Source: Alentia gelatinosa (Eukaryota; Annelida; Polychaeta; Phyllodocida; Polynoidae). Taken from it: a stretch of DNA of 64,000 bases. Position numbers and translations under genes: made by a program. The notes under the pieces are model-generated. The model saw nothing but the letters and a program-made list of their open reading frames with translations. It did no database searches and was not told the origin of the DNA. Shown here in pieces: positions 54,830-64,000 of the stretch. The stretch lies in assembly GCA_950022655.1 (NCBI GenBank), contig OX465583.1, positions 11,119,798-11,183,797 of the forward strand, in the 5' to 3' direction. Position 1 is the first letter of the stretch, and each line of letters starts with the position of its first letter.

Positions 54830-55863
54830 GCAAAGATTTTAGTATAGGGCACTAGGCAACGATTATAAAGACCACCACCCTTGTGTTCACATCTCAATGG
54901 TGTCTGGGACAGCTAAAAACTGTACCCAATTATAAATATCTGGAGGTCATCCTCAACCAGTACCTCACCTTTTCCCAACACATCTATGATGAGCTGCGGA
55001 AAGTATCATATTGCGTGTATTAGCCAGGTATAATGAGAAACTTTTTTCTCGCATTTCACGATACAAAATAACAGTAGTATCATGTATTGACTATGAAGAT
55101 GTTTTATTTCATACTGTCTCTTTTAGTTTAACACAAAAATTACAAACCGTTCTAAACAGGTGTCTACGCAGCATAGTTGGCGTCAAATGCTTATCAGAGA
55201 CGGAATATGTTCATGTACAGTGTAAAGGCCTTTCTCCACATGCGACTGGGGGAGCTTGCAATATCAAACATGTTTAATATTTGAAAACGCTTGCAATCCG
55301 GGGTACATGCGGTACCTCCGGTCTGAGACTAGGTGTACCCGGTACGCTCAGTCTCAGACTAGTGGGAAACTTGCTGTCTCTACTGTGCATTTTGCCGAGT
55401 TGCCATCATGGAGGTACGCTCAGTCTCAGACTGGGCGAACCTATGTACCAAGAATCGCACAGTGGAGAAAGGGCTTTAAGTGCCAAAATTGTATGAAAAA
55501 GAATTCATATTTTAAATTACCAAATCGTGTCGCAACAATCGTAAAAGTGCGTACACAAGTGAAATTGTCATATCTACAGCACAAGTACAGAGTTCATGTG
55601 TGCTACGAAGTGGAATGTCTTACCATATCTTATTAGACCCATGCCAACCTTGGCTGAGATTAAAGCCTTACAAAAAGGCAAATTGATGGAAACCATAAAC
55701 CAGAACATTCAATATATGGGTGGATGGTATGGCTATTCTTTTATGGCTTTGACCTTTTCGTACTGAAACCTTTCGTACACCTATCTAAGCCACCTGGATC
55801 GCATCATAACCTATAAGATCTAGTCAACTTGATTTCTGTTATACTATGTGATATGCCAAGCCA
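54830..55863 (+). pseudogene. LINE fragment, tandem duplicate (copy 2)
   Basis: It repeats 53,785-54,829 from CAAAGATTTTAGTATAGGGC to GATATGCCAAGCCA. It is the better preserved copy: Y-K-Y-L-E-V-I-L-N-Q-Y-L-T-F-S-Q-H-I-Y-D keeps the usual S-Q-H-I-D order. It has the same family K MITE at the same site (about 55,220-55,475), so the duplication came after that insertion. A stretch of copy 1 (about 54,425-54,480) is absent here. Confidence 0.85.
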
Positions 55864-55909
55864 CTTACACCATCTTGATGACCTCAATAAGTACCTGGTA
55901 ACGCATATT

Positions 55910-56229
55910 AAGCCGGATGCCCATCTACCGATTTAGGGTTGAACGATTAGTTCCCAAATCGTATAGGAGTCGGTCACCTTGTCGCAGGCAAATTACGTAA
56001 TTTCCCTCGCTCGACCCGCACACTGATAAAATCGGTGTATGGTCCAGTAATCGCTGGGGGAGGGCAAAAACCAAAGAAACCGAGTGTTCACTAATCGCTG
56101 GGTAGCCTTGCCTAGCTGTCCTATATCTACCGACTCTGTTAGGATGGCTTGGCTGAGACAAATTATCCTCCGTTTGTCGCCGACAAACGTACATAAATGT
56201 TCCGAAATCGGTAGATGGGCATTGGTCTT
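55910..56229 (+). mobile_element. Family A MITE, complete reference copy
   Basis: It starts at TTAA with GCCGGATGCCCATCTACCGA and ends TCGGTAGATGGGCATTGGTC, then TTTA. Inside are GTTGAACGATTAGTTCCCAA, TTGTCGCAGGCAAATTACG and TTTGTCGCCGACAAACGTAC. About 315 bp, non-coding. Confidence 0.88.
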
Positions 56230-56985
56230 TAGGAAGCCAATGGAAACCCGGGTATACTATTTCACTAACGGCATTTTCCTACTATATTGTTGTTTATGTC
56301 ACAAACGGATAAAGAAGAACCTTATATTACTGTATACACATGGATATTTGAAAGTAACAATAAAGAAAGTTATCAAAAAACACCAAAAAAAGCATCATCT
56401 CGGAACATTTTCAACTTTAGCAGGTGAAAAGGGTTTTAAAGCTATTACCACTCCAGCACAGCAGAATAATTGCAACTTGTAATTAAAAAGCATAAATGGA
56501 CAGGGTATAGTTGTAGAGTCATGGATGATGTGACTAGACAAGGTTACTTTCACTTTGTTATTCTTGGGTAATAATGTTTACAGACTGCTAAAGTTAGGAC
56601 AAAAATACCAGCGGTGAGATAATATCAAATATAACCAGTTTTCACTGCATTTGGTAAATACCCTCTCCTGTCCTGATGTATTGTGATCTGAAATTCTATT
56701 CTAGTGATAAATATACACATCAATATACAAAAAGTATAATGGTGTCGGCCGTACGAGTGGTGCTTGATAAAATACGCATTATCAAGAAGGAAACTGCTGA
56801 GTGCCACAGTCAGTAAATGATGAGAATCATTTGCCGTATAGATGTTGAGAGAGTATATCTGACACTGCGTATCCTAAATAACATCTTCACTATGCATCGT
56901 TTTGTCACTGGAGATCCCCCTGTTATCATACACCTATTGCCCAACGTCTATGAAATACTACCCGCTGCTAGCTATAGCGTGCAGT

Positions 56986-57265
56986 ATACTTGATAGGCTT
57001 AACATTGAGAACTCATTTCCCATGCCCCTACACATATTGCAGTCCATTCTCCATGGTCTATATCACATGTGTCGTCCATTGATATAGTGAGTACAGGGGT
57101 GAAATAAATTAGAAAGCAACTGGTTTTGGTCAAAGTCATGATTCTCCAACTCTTTTGAATGCTACGTGATATTCACTCGGCTGTCGCCTCGTTCATATCA
57201 CTCTGCGTCAAACTAGTGGCAAACGATGACTTTGACCAAAACTTGTTGGCTTCTTCTTTAAAACT
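56986..57265 (-). mobile_element. Double-hairpin element, subfamily II
   Basis: The outer TTTATCTCACCCC has been lost, but GATAGGCTTAACATTGAGAA and GGGGTGAAATAAA remain. Hairpin arms are CTGGTTTTGGTCAAAGTCAT and ATGACTTTGACCAAAACTTG, with apex TTCACTCGGCTGTCGCCTCG at 57,172-57,191. Confidence 0.78.
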
Positions 57266-57422
57266 ACACTCTACTGTTCTATAGAAAACAGATGACCTTT
57301 GCAAATGTCACCCATGCATAAAATGTATACATATATAACACAACAGTTGTATATGTTTGGGGTAACCTAGGCAGACCCAAGGCCTGTGTGACATTAAGTG
57401 CGATTCTTATGTAGTGACTAAT

Positions 57423-57560
57423 GTACCCGAGATGGGTGTACTTCACACCTTTCTTCTCAATTCTCCTTTGCTTCAAAATTCTCATGGCAAGGTGCTGTTA
57501 CTAGTCTCAAGGAAAAATGCCGAATTCGATTCACATGGAAGGACACACCTAGTATATACT
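57423..57560 (+). repeat. Family C dispersed repeat
   Basis: Same direction as 851-995, from GTACCCGAGATGGGTGTACT to GACACACCTAGTATAT. Confidence 0.55.
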
Positions 57561-57654
57561 CTCAGACACAGCGATAACTCACCCTGGGACTCAAGTAACC
57601 TTGAGGTGAATAATGTGAAAAACGTATGATCCTGCTTGCTGGCCTCCGATTGGT

Positions 57655-57704
57655 GCTTAAGCCGGATGCCCATCTACCGATTTAGGGTTGAACGATTAGT
57701 AAGC
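57655..57704 (+). mobile_element. Solo left end of family A
   Basis: CTTAAGCCGGATGCCCATCT, then ACCGATTTAGGGTTGAACGA, stops after TTAG and runs into unique sequence. Confidence 0.8.
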
Positions 57705-58058
57705 CACTGAGAAGACATATTTTGATTCTGTTTGCTGTATTGAGTCCACAAAGGACCAGACTATGGAGTCCAATACCAAAGTTTAATCTAATGAGTCATT
57801 GTAATACTTAGAAGAACACAGAACCAAGTAATGGTTTTCAGCACTCAGAATTATAGGCATTCAGGCATTTTGATGGGAGGTCTCTTCAACAGCGGTTGTC
57901 ATGGTAATCTGACCACTTGCCAGAGCGACAACAAGTGGAAATGTTAACTAGAAGGATGGATCTACAAGATAAAACAATAAAACAAATGTTTCCAGGGGGG
58001 GGGGGGGGGCAGCCAACTCCTTAAATAAGCCTCTTTTCCAGATTGGCCTAGGGACTAT

Positions 58059-58105
58059 TATACAGAATACCACTTAGAGAGTGTGAGATCTTATGAGAGG
58101 GGTGC
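58059..58105. mobile_element. Solo end of family F
   Basis: TACAGAATACCACTTAGAGA, GTGTGAGATCTTATGAGAGG, GGTG. The partner end is absent. A G run lies just upstream at about 57,996. Confidence 0.8.
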
Positions 58106-58999
58106 CACTTCAGCTAGTAGCAGCAGTCAGCACCCATCCATGGTGTAGAGTTTATGTTACTCAGATAAAGATCATTTTCAAATAAAGTACTGTTAAAATT
58201 ATATCATCTATTACAAAATGAACGTTTACTGCCCAGGTTGACGTTCAGAGATATTCGGTTTTTATCGATATTAGCCGACAATTGAAGGTATATAAGAATA
58301 GGGAAACCACGTACCAGTGGAAATAGGTCAAAGTTACTCGGTAAGTACGCATTGGGCAGTAATATTTCCAAACCTTACCTCATAACTTTGACTTATTCCC
58401 ACCGGAACATAGTTTCCCTCTATTCTTAAACGGGCCCCAGCGTACTTAACAGCGTATACCCTCTTTATGTCCCAACTGTATCTAAAACTTCCGATGTCAA
58501 AGCAAAAGTATAAAAAAAGAAACCTGATGAAGCCCTCTGAACGTGTGCGAAACGTCGTCATCTGTTGATATTACTATCTTCTTATTGTCCCCTTGGTCAA
58601 TATAAGTTGGCGACTGGACGGCTTGATATAATTATAAATAGTAACAACAACATACAGGAAATTGGTTTGGCGGAAATCATCACAGTCAACGCACTTTATT
58701 CAATAAAATTAAAACTAAAACTTTCACAGAGAAAGCGTGCTTCCAGCTCAACAACACAGGCGCGACTGGCGTGACTGTTATGGAAGCATGACGTATGAGC
58801 ACGCGGCGTGTTGCCTGGCTACAAATAGTTGGTAGTAACCCCCTTGGTTACCCGGTTAGCGACCACGCCTCTGCCGCAATTATATAGTGTATACGGCTAT
58901 AACTAGATATAACATCAACCTTCCAAAAAAATAACTGTGTCTGTTTTTTTGTGTGATTTCATTTCCACCTCAATAAATGAATAAAGAAAGCAGACGTAC

Positions 59000-59204
59000 C
59001 TCTACTCTCGCGCGTTTTCTTGGACATCTCCCAGAGGATGAGGCTGTAGGCGATGACGATGACGATGAGGGGAAGGCCATACACGGTGATGATATTAAAC
59101 AGGTTATAGGCCAGCTCGTGTGCCGGGGTCGGGAAGAAGTTGAAGGTCACACACTGCTTAAACCACGGGTAGCTCGGGTGTTCCTCCTGGTGGAAGATCA
59201 CGCT
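59000..59204 (-). CDS. Exon of a GnRH/AKH/corazonin-type GPCR (ECL2 to TM5)
   Basis: The acceptor (CTGCTACTTTCAG) and donor (G|GTACGT) enclose 205 bases: 68 codons plus one base. The product starts in the second extracellular loop: H-Q-E-E-H-P, then QCVTFNFFP with the loop Cys that normally bonds to the top of TM3, then PAHELAYNLF. A hydrophobic helix follows, with VYGLPLIVIVIAYSLI (TM5, with its conserved Pro), and then a basic start of the third inner loop (S-K-K-T-R-E-S-R). The QCVTFNFFP and AYNLF...GLPL...AYSLI pattern is typical of the gonadotropin-releasing hormone / adipokinetic hormone / corazonin receptor group, class A GPCRs that bind amidated peptides and act at the cell surface, usually through Gq. 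The frame is intact. Exons for TM1-4 (higher coordinates) and TM6-7 (lower) were not found here, so introns are long or extend beyond the window. Which member of the group it is cannot be told from one exon. Confidence 0.88.
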
Positions 59205-59380
59205 CTGAAAGTAGCAGAAATACAGTCATTAGTCGTGGAATATGTTTATATAGATAGAATGAATCATCATTTAATGATGTTTTAGATTCACATATAAGGG
59301 ACATGGTGTTTACACTGGATGGTTATAGCAGCGGTTCTGGAATTTAGCACCTGTAAAATGCAAGAAATAGTCTAGTGTAA

Positions 59381-60075
59381 GGCTGGGGACACACCAAGCG
59401 AGACAAGGTGGCGATCTCTGGAATCGCCAATACAAAATAGCATATATCTGAGATATTTTTCATAGTAATATCTCCCACCGGTAATCTAGCATATCAGAAG
59501 CAATAATCAAGCAAGATATGAAATAATAGCTCAAAAGAAGATGTTTAAACTTTCGAAGGAAAATGAGAATACTGTGTACACTGTTAGAAATACTCGAAGT
59601 TCTGTAATGGTAAAGTTCAAGAAAAAAGGACACAAAACGAGCAAGTATGAAAGAAGCCCCTACTTTCGGGGTATGCGACTATGGGACCAGTTAAGACCGG
59701 ATATACAATGTTCATCGAAAATTGAAGGCTTTAAGCAGAAGCTAAGGACATTTCGTAATGGAAAATAGTTGCTGAAATATGTAAACAGTAAACTTAAAGT
59801 GTTTGTTATAAACTGGCCGTGAGGTAGTCCTGACAAATACTGGAACCTGTATGGATGTTAAAATGTTGGCACTATTATACAATTAATCAACTCATCCTTC
59901 TTTCATCCATTTGCACTTGTACCCGAACTTGATTGTACACATATTTTCTTGGATGTAAATCAATTGGAAGAACTCCCCTTGTGGGAGAAATTGAATAAAC
60001 GAATAAAAAAAAATACACGCCATTTCGTGTTGGCGATTCCAGAAATCGCTGCCTTTCTCGCTTGGTGTGTCTCCG
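59381..60075 (+). mobile_element. Family D MITE split by a LINE 3' end
   Basis: The left part (GGGGACACACCAAGCGAGAC to GAAATAATAGCTCA) ends at 59,533. The right part (ATACACGCCATTTCGTGTTG to CGCTTGGTGTGTCTCCGG) starts at about 60,013. Other copies are continuous across this point. Confidence 0.8.
59534..60012 (+). pseudogene. 5'-truncated LINE with C-terminal frame and A-rich tail
   Basis: The frame at 59,541-59,768 reads like the last part of a LINE ORF2: V-R-N-T-R-S-S, then K-Y-E-R-S-P-Y-F-R-G-M-R-L-W-D-Q-L, then I-E-G-F-K-Q-K-L. The Y-RSPYYRG--LW--LP---Q pattern closes many Jockey/CR1/Rex-like proteins. A stop follows, then about 230 bp of 3' UTR and the tail AATAAACGAATAAAAAAAAA. Only the end was copied, as is usual for target-primed insertion. 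It differs from the LINE at 53.6-55.8 kb. The ATG used by the frame is not a real start. Confidence 0.82.
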
Positions 60076-60081
60076 GTTTAA

Positions 60082-60606
60082 GGCTGGGGACACACCAAGC
60101 GAGTCAAGGTGGCGATCTCTGGAATCGCCAACACAAAATAGCATATATCTGAGATATTTTTCATAGTAATATCTCCCACCGATAATTTAGTGTATCTCCA
60201 GAATCGCCAACAGAAATTTGTGTGTATGCGCGATTTTATTTCATTGTCATATCTCCAATCAATGATTTAGCCTCTCTGAGGCAATATATCAGGCAAAATA
60301 GGTAATAACAGCTCACATACACGCCCTTTTGTGTTGGCGATTCCGGAAATCGCCGTATTTCTCGCGTGATGTGTCTCCAAATTAAAGCCGGAGACACATC
60401 AAGCGAGAAACGCAGCGATTTCCGGTATCACCAACACAAAATGGCGAGTATCTGAGCTATTATGTAATATTTTACCTGATTATTGCTTCCAAGACACTGA
60501 AATATCGGTGGGAGATATCAATGTGAAATAATATCTCACATACATGCCATTTTGTGTTGGTGATTCCGGAGATCGCTGCTTTCACTCTCTTGGTTTGTCC
60601 CCAGGT
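60082..60606. mobile_element. Cluster of family D MITEs
   Basis: A left-half copy (60,082-about 60,195, GGCTGGGGACACACCAAGCG) is joined to a diverged copy ending at about 60,376 (TCTCGCGTGATGTGTCTCC). A near-complete copy follows at 60,388-60,606 (GCCGGAGACACATCAAGCGA to TCTTGGTTTGTCCCC). Each inner arm carries CGCCAACACAAAATGGCG or its complement. Confidence 0.75.
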
Positions 60607-60834
60607 TAAACGCCAAGTGCGTGGCAACTACAGATCGTCTAATTATGGCAGATTATGCAATTTGGCACCACCTGGCGATTCTATAGACCAATTGATAGCC
60701 GACGACTATTTTAAGCCTGCTTAAATTATTCATCTAGACTGCTGGCGCTTCTGTTAAAACTCAGCCAAGTACGTTGCGTGGTCGACAACTATTTTTGCCA
60801 AGATTGCGAAATCGAACACCCACTGGCGACCTTT

Positions 60835-61143
60835 AAGCCTGATGCCCATCTACCGATTCAAGGTTGAGCGATTAGTTCCCAAATTGTATAGGGGTCGGTC
60901 GACTTGTCGCAGGCAAATTACATAACTCTTCGCTCGACCGGTGGACATTGAGAAGATGGGGTGGTGGATATCAGTCCTAAGCAAATCGGTCTACTAATCG
61001 GTGGCTCACCCTTGCCTAGCTGTCCTACATCTACCGACTACGGCCGACTCCGTTAGGATGCCTTTGATGAGACAAATTACCATCCGTTTGTCGCCGACAA
61101 AGGTACATGAATGTTCCGGAATCGGTAGATGGGCATTGGGCTT
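60835..61143 (+). mobile_element. Family A MITE with TTAA on both sides
   Basis: TTAA then GCCTGATGCCCATCTACCGA at the left; TCGGTAGATGGGCATTGGGC then TTAA at the right. Intact TTAA flanks on both sides suggest a piggyBac-type target duplication. The interior keeps the blocks of the copy at 1-423 (AGAAGATGGGGTGGTGGAT, CAGTCCTAAGCAAATCGGT). Confidence 0.85.
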
Positions 61144-61149
61144 AAGTTG

Positions 61150-62275
61150 TCACGTTTTTAGTCGTCTATTGTAAACTCCAGAGATTTGACGTCCAATCAA
61201 TTCGTCAGTAAAAAATAAGGATAAAGTTGAACAAACATTGCTAGAAAATAGTGATTGTCTAACATGTCTGAGATTATAATACATTCAAGGACATGTACTG
61301 TAATATAAATATTTTCCCCTTTTTATGCCCAAATCTATATCTTTGATAACCTTGCGTTTTCACAAAGCTTTTAGAATTCACTGCCATAGCTACCCATTTT
61401 ATCTTCACACCTAATCAAAGCATTCCGTTTGAAAGTTGTTTTATTGACGCCTGAACGAATACAAAATAGGATTTTAGTTGATCAAGACAATCACTGTTGA
61501 ATTTCATACACATATTGAAAGAATTGCTAGAAAACAGAATTATTGTTTAAGTCCAGCAAATTGTTTTTTCTTCCAAATTCATAGATGGCCAATTCAAATT
61601 GATATTATAAAGTTATTGGTATAGGTATAGGTATAGGACATTTTGGTCAGAAATACTCACCAAATTCGAAGAAAGTTTTTAGAAATGTTATAAAAGCACC
61701 ATATGAATATTATAAGGAGGAAGATGTACATATCAGGAATATGATTATATAAAGGAGAATATAAAATTGTAAACACTAATTCAATCTCAACTGCACCATC
61801 ATATATGCCTAAAGTCTGTAATCTGAAATTAATAAAAGAGCAAAGAACCTAGTATTTCAACCGGAAATTCTTTGTCGGAAGGATGTCGGAATGCTTGTCG
61901 TAATGTGCCGGAAGCTCAGAATAAGCCCGTATTAACGTATTTAAGTCATTCTGCATCCGGGTAATATGACTAAATGTATCGTGGCCCTCAATCATGGGCT
62001 ATGTTAGGAGATCTGCATGGAAGTGTTCTGAAGCCTGAGGAAGACCCATTCACCAGCTACTTCCGTATTCATGACTAATCCTGCCGTGTATCAGTATTCT
62101 TTACTCCATTACCGGAGTAATGGCGGAACCAACATATAAATAGAGGCAAGCACTTGGCTGAAGCCTGAACGCATACTGGGCACCAACGCAGAGGCAGGGC
62201 AAAGCCTCCTAGTCTAGTTTCTGATGTAAGGAGATAATATTGATATCACTCAGTTTTACGATATGTGTAACTATT
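61150..62275. other. Stretch without recognisable features
   Basis: AT-rich, apparently unique DNA. GGTATAGGTATAGGTATAGG at about 61,619 is a short simple repeat. No exon-like frames seen. Confidence 0.5.
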
Positions 62276-62280
62276 CTATA

Positions 62281-62579
62281 GAGGAAACCTGTGAAAGTTC
62301 AGGGTCAGAACTCGTATCCCATCGAGTTTGAATGACATAGTACTTCACAAGGCGAAGCCGCGAGAATTAAATATCAATTCAAATGAGATGGGTTCGAGCT
62401 CTGACCCTAAACTTGAATGAGTTTCTGAATTTATCTCACCCTTCACAATGACTAGAGGGCCAACATTTGGGACATAATCCCCCCATCCTTGGATATTTTT
62501 CCTAAATATCTCATAGGCGTTGGATACGAGTTCCCAATGTTAAGTCTATGTAGATAAAATACCAGGGGTGAGACAAATA
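62281..62579 (+). mobile_element. Double-hairpin element, subfamily IV
   Basis: Arms GTTCAGGGTCAGAACTCGTA and GAGCTCTGACCCTAAACTTG, plus CCCATCGAGTTTGAAT and its partner. Apex TTCACAAGGCGAAGCCGCG at 62,344-62,362. The B half runs from TTTATCTCACCCTTCACAAT to CCAGGGGTGAGACAAA. Confidence 0.85.
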
Positions 62580-62849
62580 TTAGTATCTATTGCGTTGGTG
62601 TTTTAAAAAGAAATTGTAACTAAATGACGAAATGTATCTTTCATGAAAAAGTCATTTCAGACATTTTTGAAATTTTCTACAGAGGAGGCTGCATGTCATC
62701 AACTTCATGCAGATGCAACACAAAAACATGGTGAACTTAAATCATCGTATTTTATAACAATAATCATACACAAGGTTTTTTTACAACCGACGCCCCCTCC
62801 CCCCTCCACACACACACTGATCAGGCAGGCGGAAGGCCCGCAGTCAAAT

Positions 62850-63885
62850 TGTAAAGCCTAGAGGCCTAGACTAGCTTGGTGTAGACCTTAAGAAGAAGGG
62901 AGTCAGAACTCAAACACAGATGTACTATGTACAAGTATGCATCTAGAACTGAACTGATTTATTTGGACAAGTGCAACCTCTTATATACACACAGCAGGTG
63001 GCATCTGAGTACAGGGTAAGCTTGTAAACTCTTAGTTTGGCAACCAACCCCTTCTACGATATAGGGGTTGGTCGGCTAAAATCACATACGGTATCCCCCT
63101 GTGTCCCTTGTGTTCGCCTCAAACCAAAAACTTTTAAATTTAAGCTCTGAAAGTATATCTACATACTTGAAAATATTATTAGGTTCAGTAATTGACAATC
63201 TAGTCTACCTGTATGATTCTTTCATGAAATCCATGCAGAGTAAATAATAAATACTTAAAAGTGACTTTGAGGTTAACAGAGAGTCGCAGCAAATGACAAC
63301 AAGCCATGGCGGCCATAGGATCAGACACATGGCACATGGACATACATTAAAATAGTGAAAATGAACTTCCTATACCCAGTGAAATAGCATAAACAACCAG
63401 TTACCACCCATGTGAAGGTCATTGTTTAGTTTAACCCGACCAGAGCTAACTTTGTGTAGCTCTGGTTGCCAGTGTAGTAAACTCTGTGCCGGGATTGGCT
63501 ATTGAAGCTACAGCCAATTGGGGTGGACCAGTCCCATTCCGGTCTAAGACACATGCCAGGAGCGCCACTCATGTCACAAACAACTCAGGTGTCAGTGTCA
63601 TGTTAGAGCGCCCTGCCCCATTTGGCCAGACTAGGAACTAGAGTGAGCGATAATGCGGGTAAACATGCCATTTAATACATGGCTGCCAAACAGTCAACAT
63701 TAAGACAGGGAGGAGCAGCTACACGATGGGCGACTGTCTTGATGCAGTCTTTTTGGTCCTAATAAATACAATTTAGATTACTAATTTAAATTACTAATCT
63801 CTTCGCATAGAAACCAATCTAACTAGTCACAATAGGGATGTATAGACTGGAAATTTACAATATAACACAGGAATTCCTCAGCCAT
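62850..63885 (-). repeat. LTR-like dispersed repeat, reverse copy with insertion
   Basis: It aligns in reverse with 5,645-6,172. The extra 63,033-63,480 includes a small hairpin (CCAGAGCTAACTTTGTGTAG then CTCTGGTTGCCAGTGTAG) that is also found at 38,613-38,652. A Thr/Pro frame near 62.8 kb is not related. Confidence 0.55.
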
Positions 63886-64000
63886 CAATAAACATATACA
63901 AACTGCAGGAGGAATCGATAAGAACAAGTCTGGCCAATTATGTTACTTCAGCAAGGTCATCGGGCATAATGAACCAATGGGAAATAGCTAGGTTGTGTTC

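Noticed and set aside
58959..59201. Use of the full 80-codon frame as the receptor exon
   Set aside because: The frame runs past the GTACGT donor into intron sequence, and its first codon is GTG inside the exon. Splice sites at 59,204 and 59,000 are the better limits.
1..64000. tRNA, rRNA or small nuclear RNA genes
   Set aside because: No cloverleaf, A/B-box pair or rRNA core was recognised by eye. A covariance-model scan would be decisive; I could not run it.

Overview
This window looks like nuclear DNA from an animal, most likely a marine invertebrate such as a cephalochordate or a spiralian. The sequence does not settle which. The evidence is: no compact prokaryote-style genes; one clear GPCR exon with proper splice sites at 59,000-59,204 (minus strand), of the GnRH/AKH/corazonin receptor type; degraded non-LTR retrotransposons; and a very dense load of short palindromic (MITE-like) elements and tandem repeats. 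The window is mostly the intronic and intergenic space of one or a few genes. Nearly all long open frames in it are by-products of repeats. I saw no tRNA, rRNA or CRISPR.

Layout. 1-7 kb: MITEs (families A, B, C, D, E), three double-hairpin elements, a possible signal-anchor first exon (4,328-4,412), an AGGTCA half-site cluster (about 5.27 kb), an LTR-like repeat, and a 71-bp tandem array built from family B ends. 7-20 kb: a TAA-flanked MITE (7,870-8,276), a 'CTCATAAGATCTCACAC' MITE, seven more double-hairpin copies (one collapsed, one interrupted), and a nested cluster at 17.9-18.6 kb. 20-28 kb: a cluster of 'GGCCCGTTTCCATTGG' elements, a LINE reverse-transcriptase relic, a 61-bp array with 305-bp higher-order structure, and a TAA-flanked MITE pair. 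28-42 kb: sparser DNA with inverted repeat arms, a 69-bp array, a three-level nested element (38.7-39.6 kb), a candidate terminal exon (40,315-40,470, minus) and some featureless stretches. 42-49 kb: a 2.86-kb element with matching ends that encloses an 11-bp-period array and a 302-bp duplication, then a 35-bp array. 50-64 kb: family D elements with a 44-bp internal array, a tandem duplication of a LINE fragment already carrying a MITE, the GPCR exon, a family D cluster split by a LINE, and an inverted LTR-like copy.

The most striking signal is a superfamily of about 17 'double-hairpin' elements (two inverted repeats side by side). At least four subfamilies have different stems but share one terminus (TTTATCTCACCCC or TTTATCCTACCCC, followed by CCATAGACTTAACAT) and a conserved hairpin apex close to CTCRGCTNCGCYTCGTG. 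No protein for moving them is encoded here. A second theme is that three unrelated MITE families have each expanded an internal segment into a tandem array. A third is that several families sit at TTAA or TAA target sites and nest in each other, which gives a readable insertion order.

Family letters (A, B, C and so on) are labels for this window only. All repeat boundaries were read by eye and may be off by several bases.
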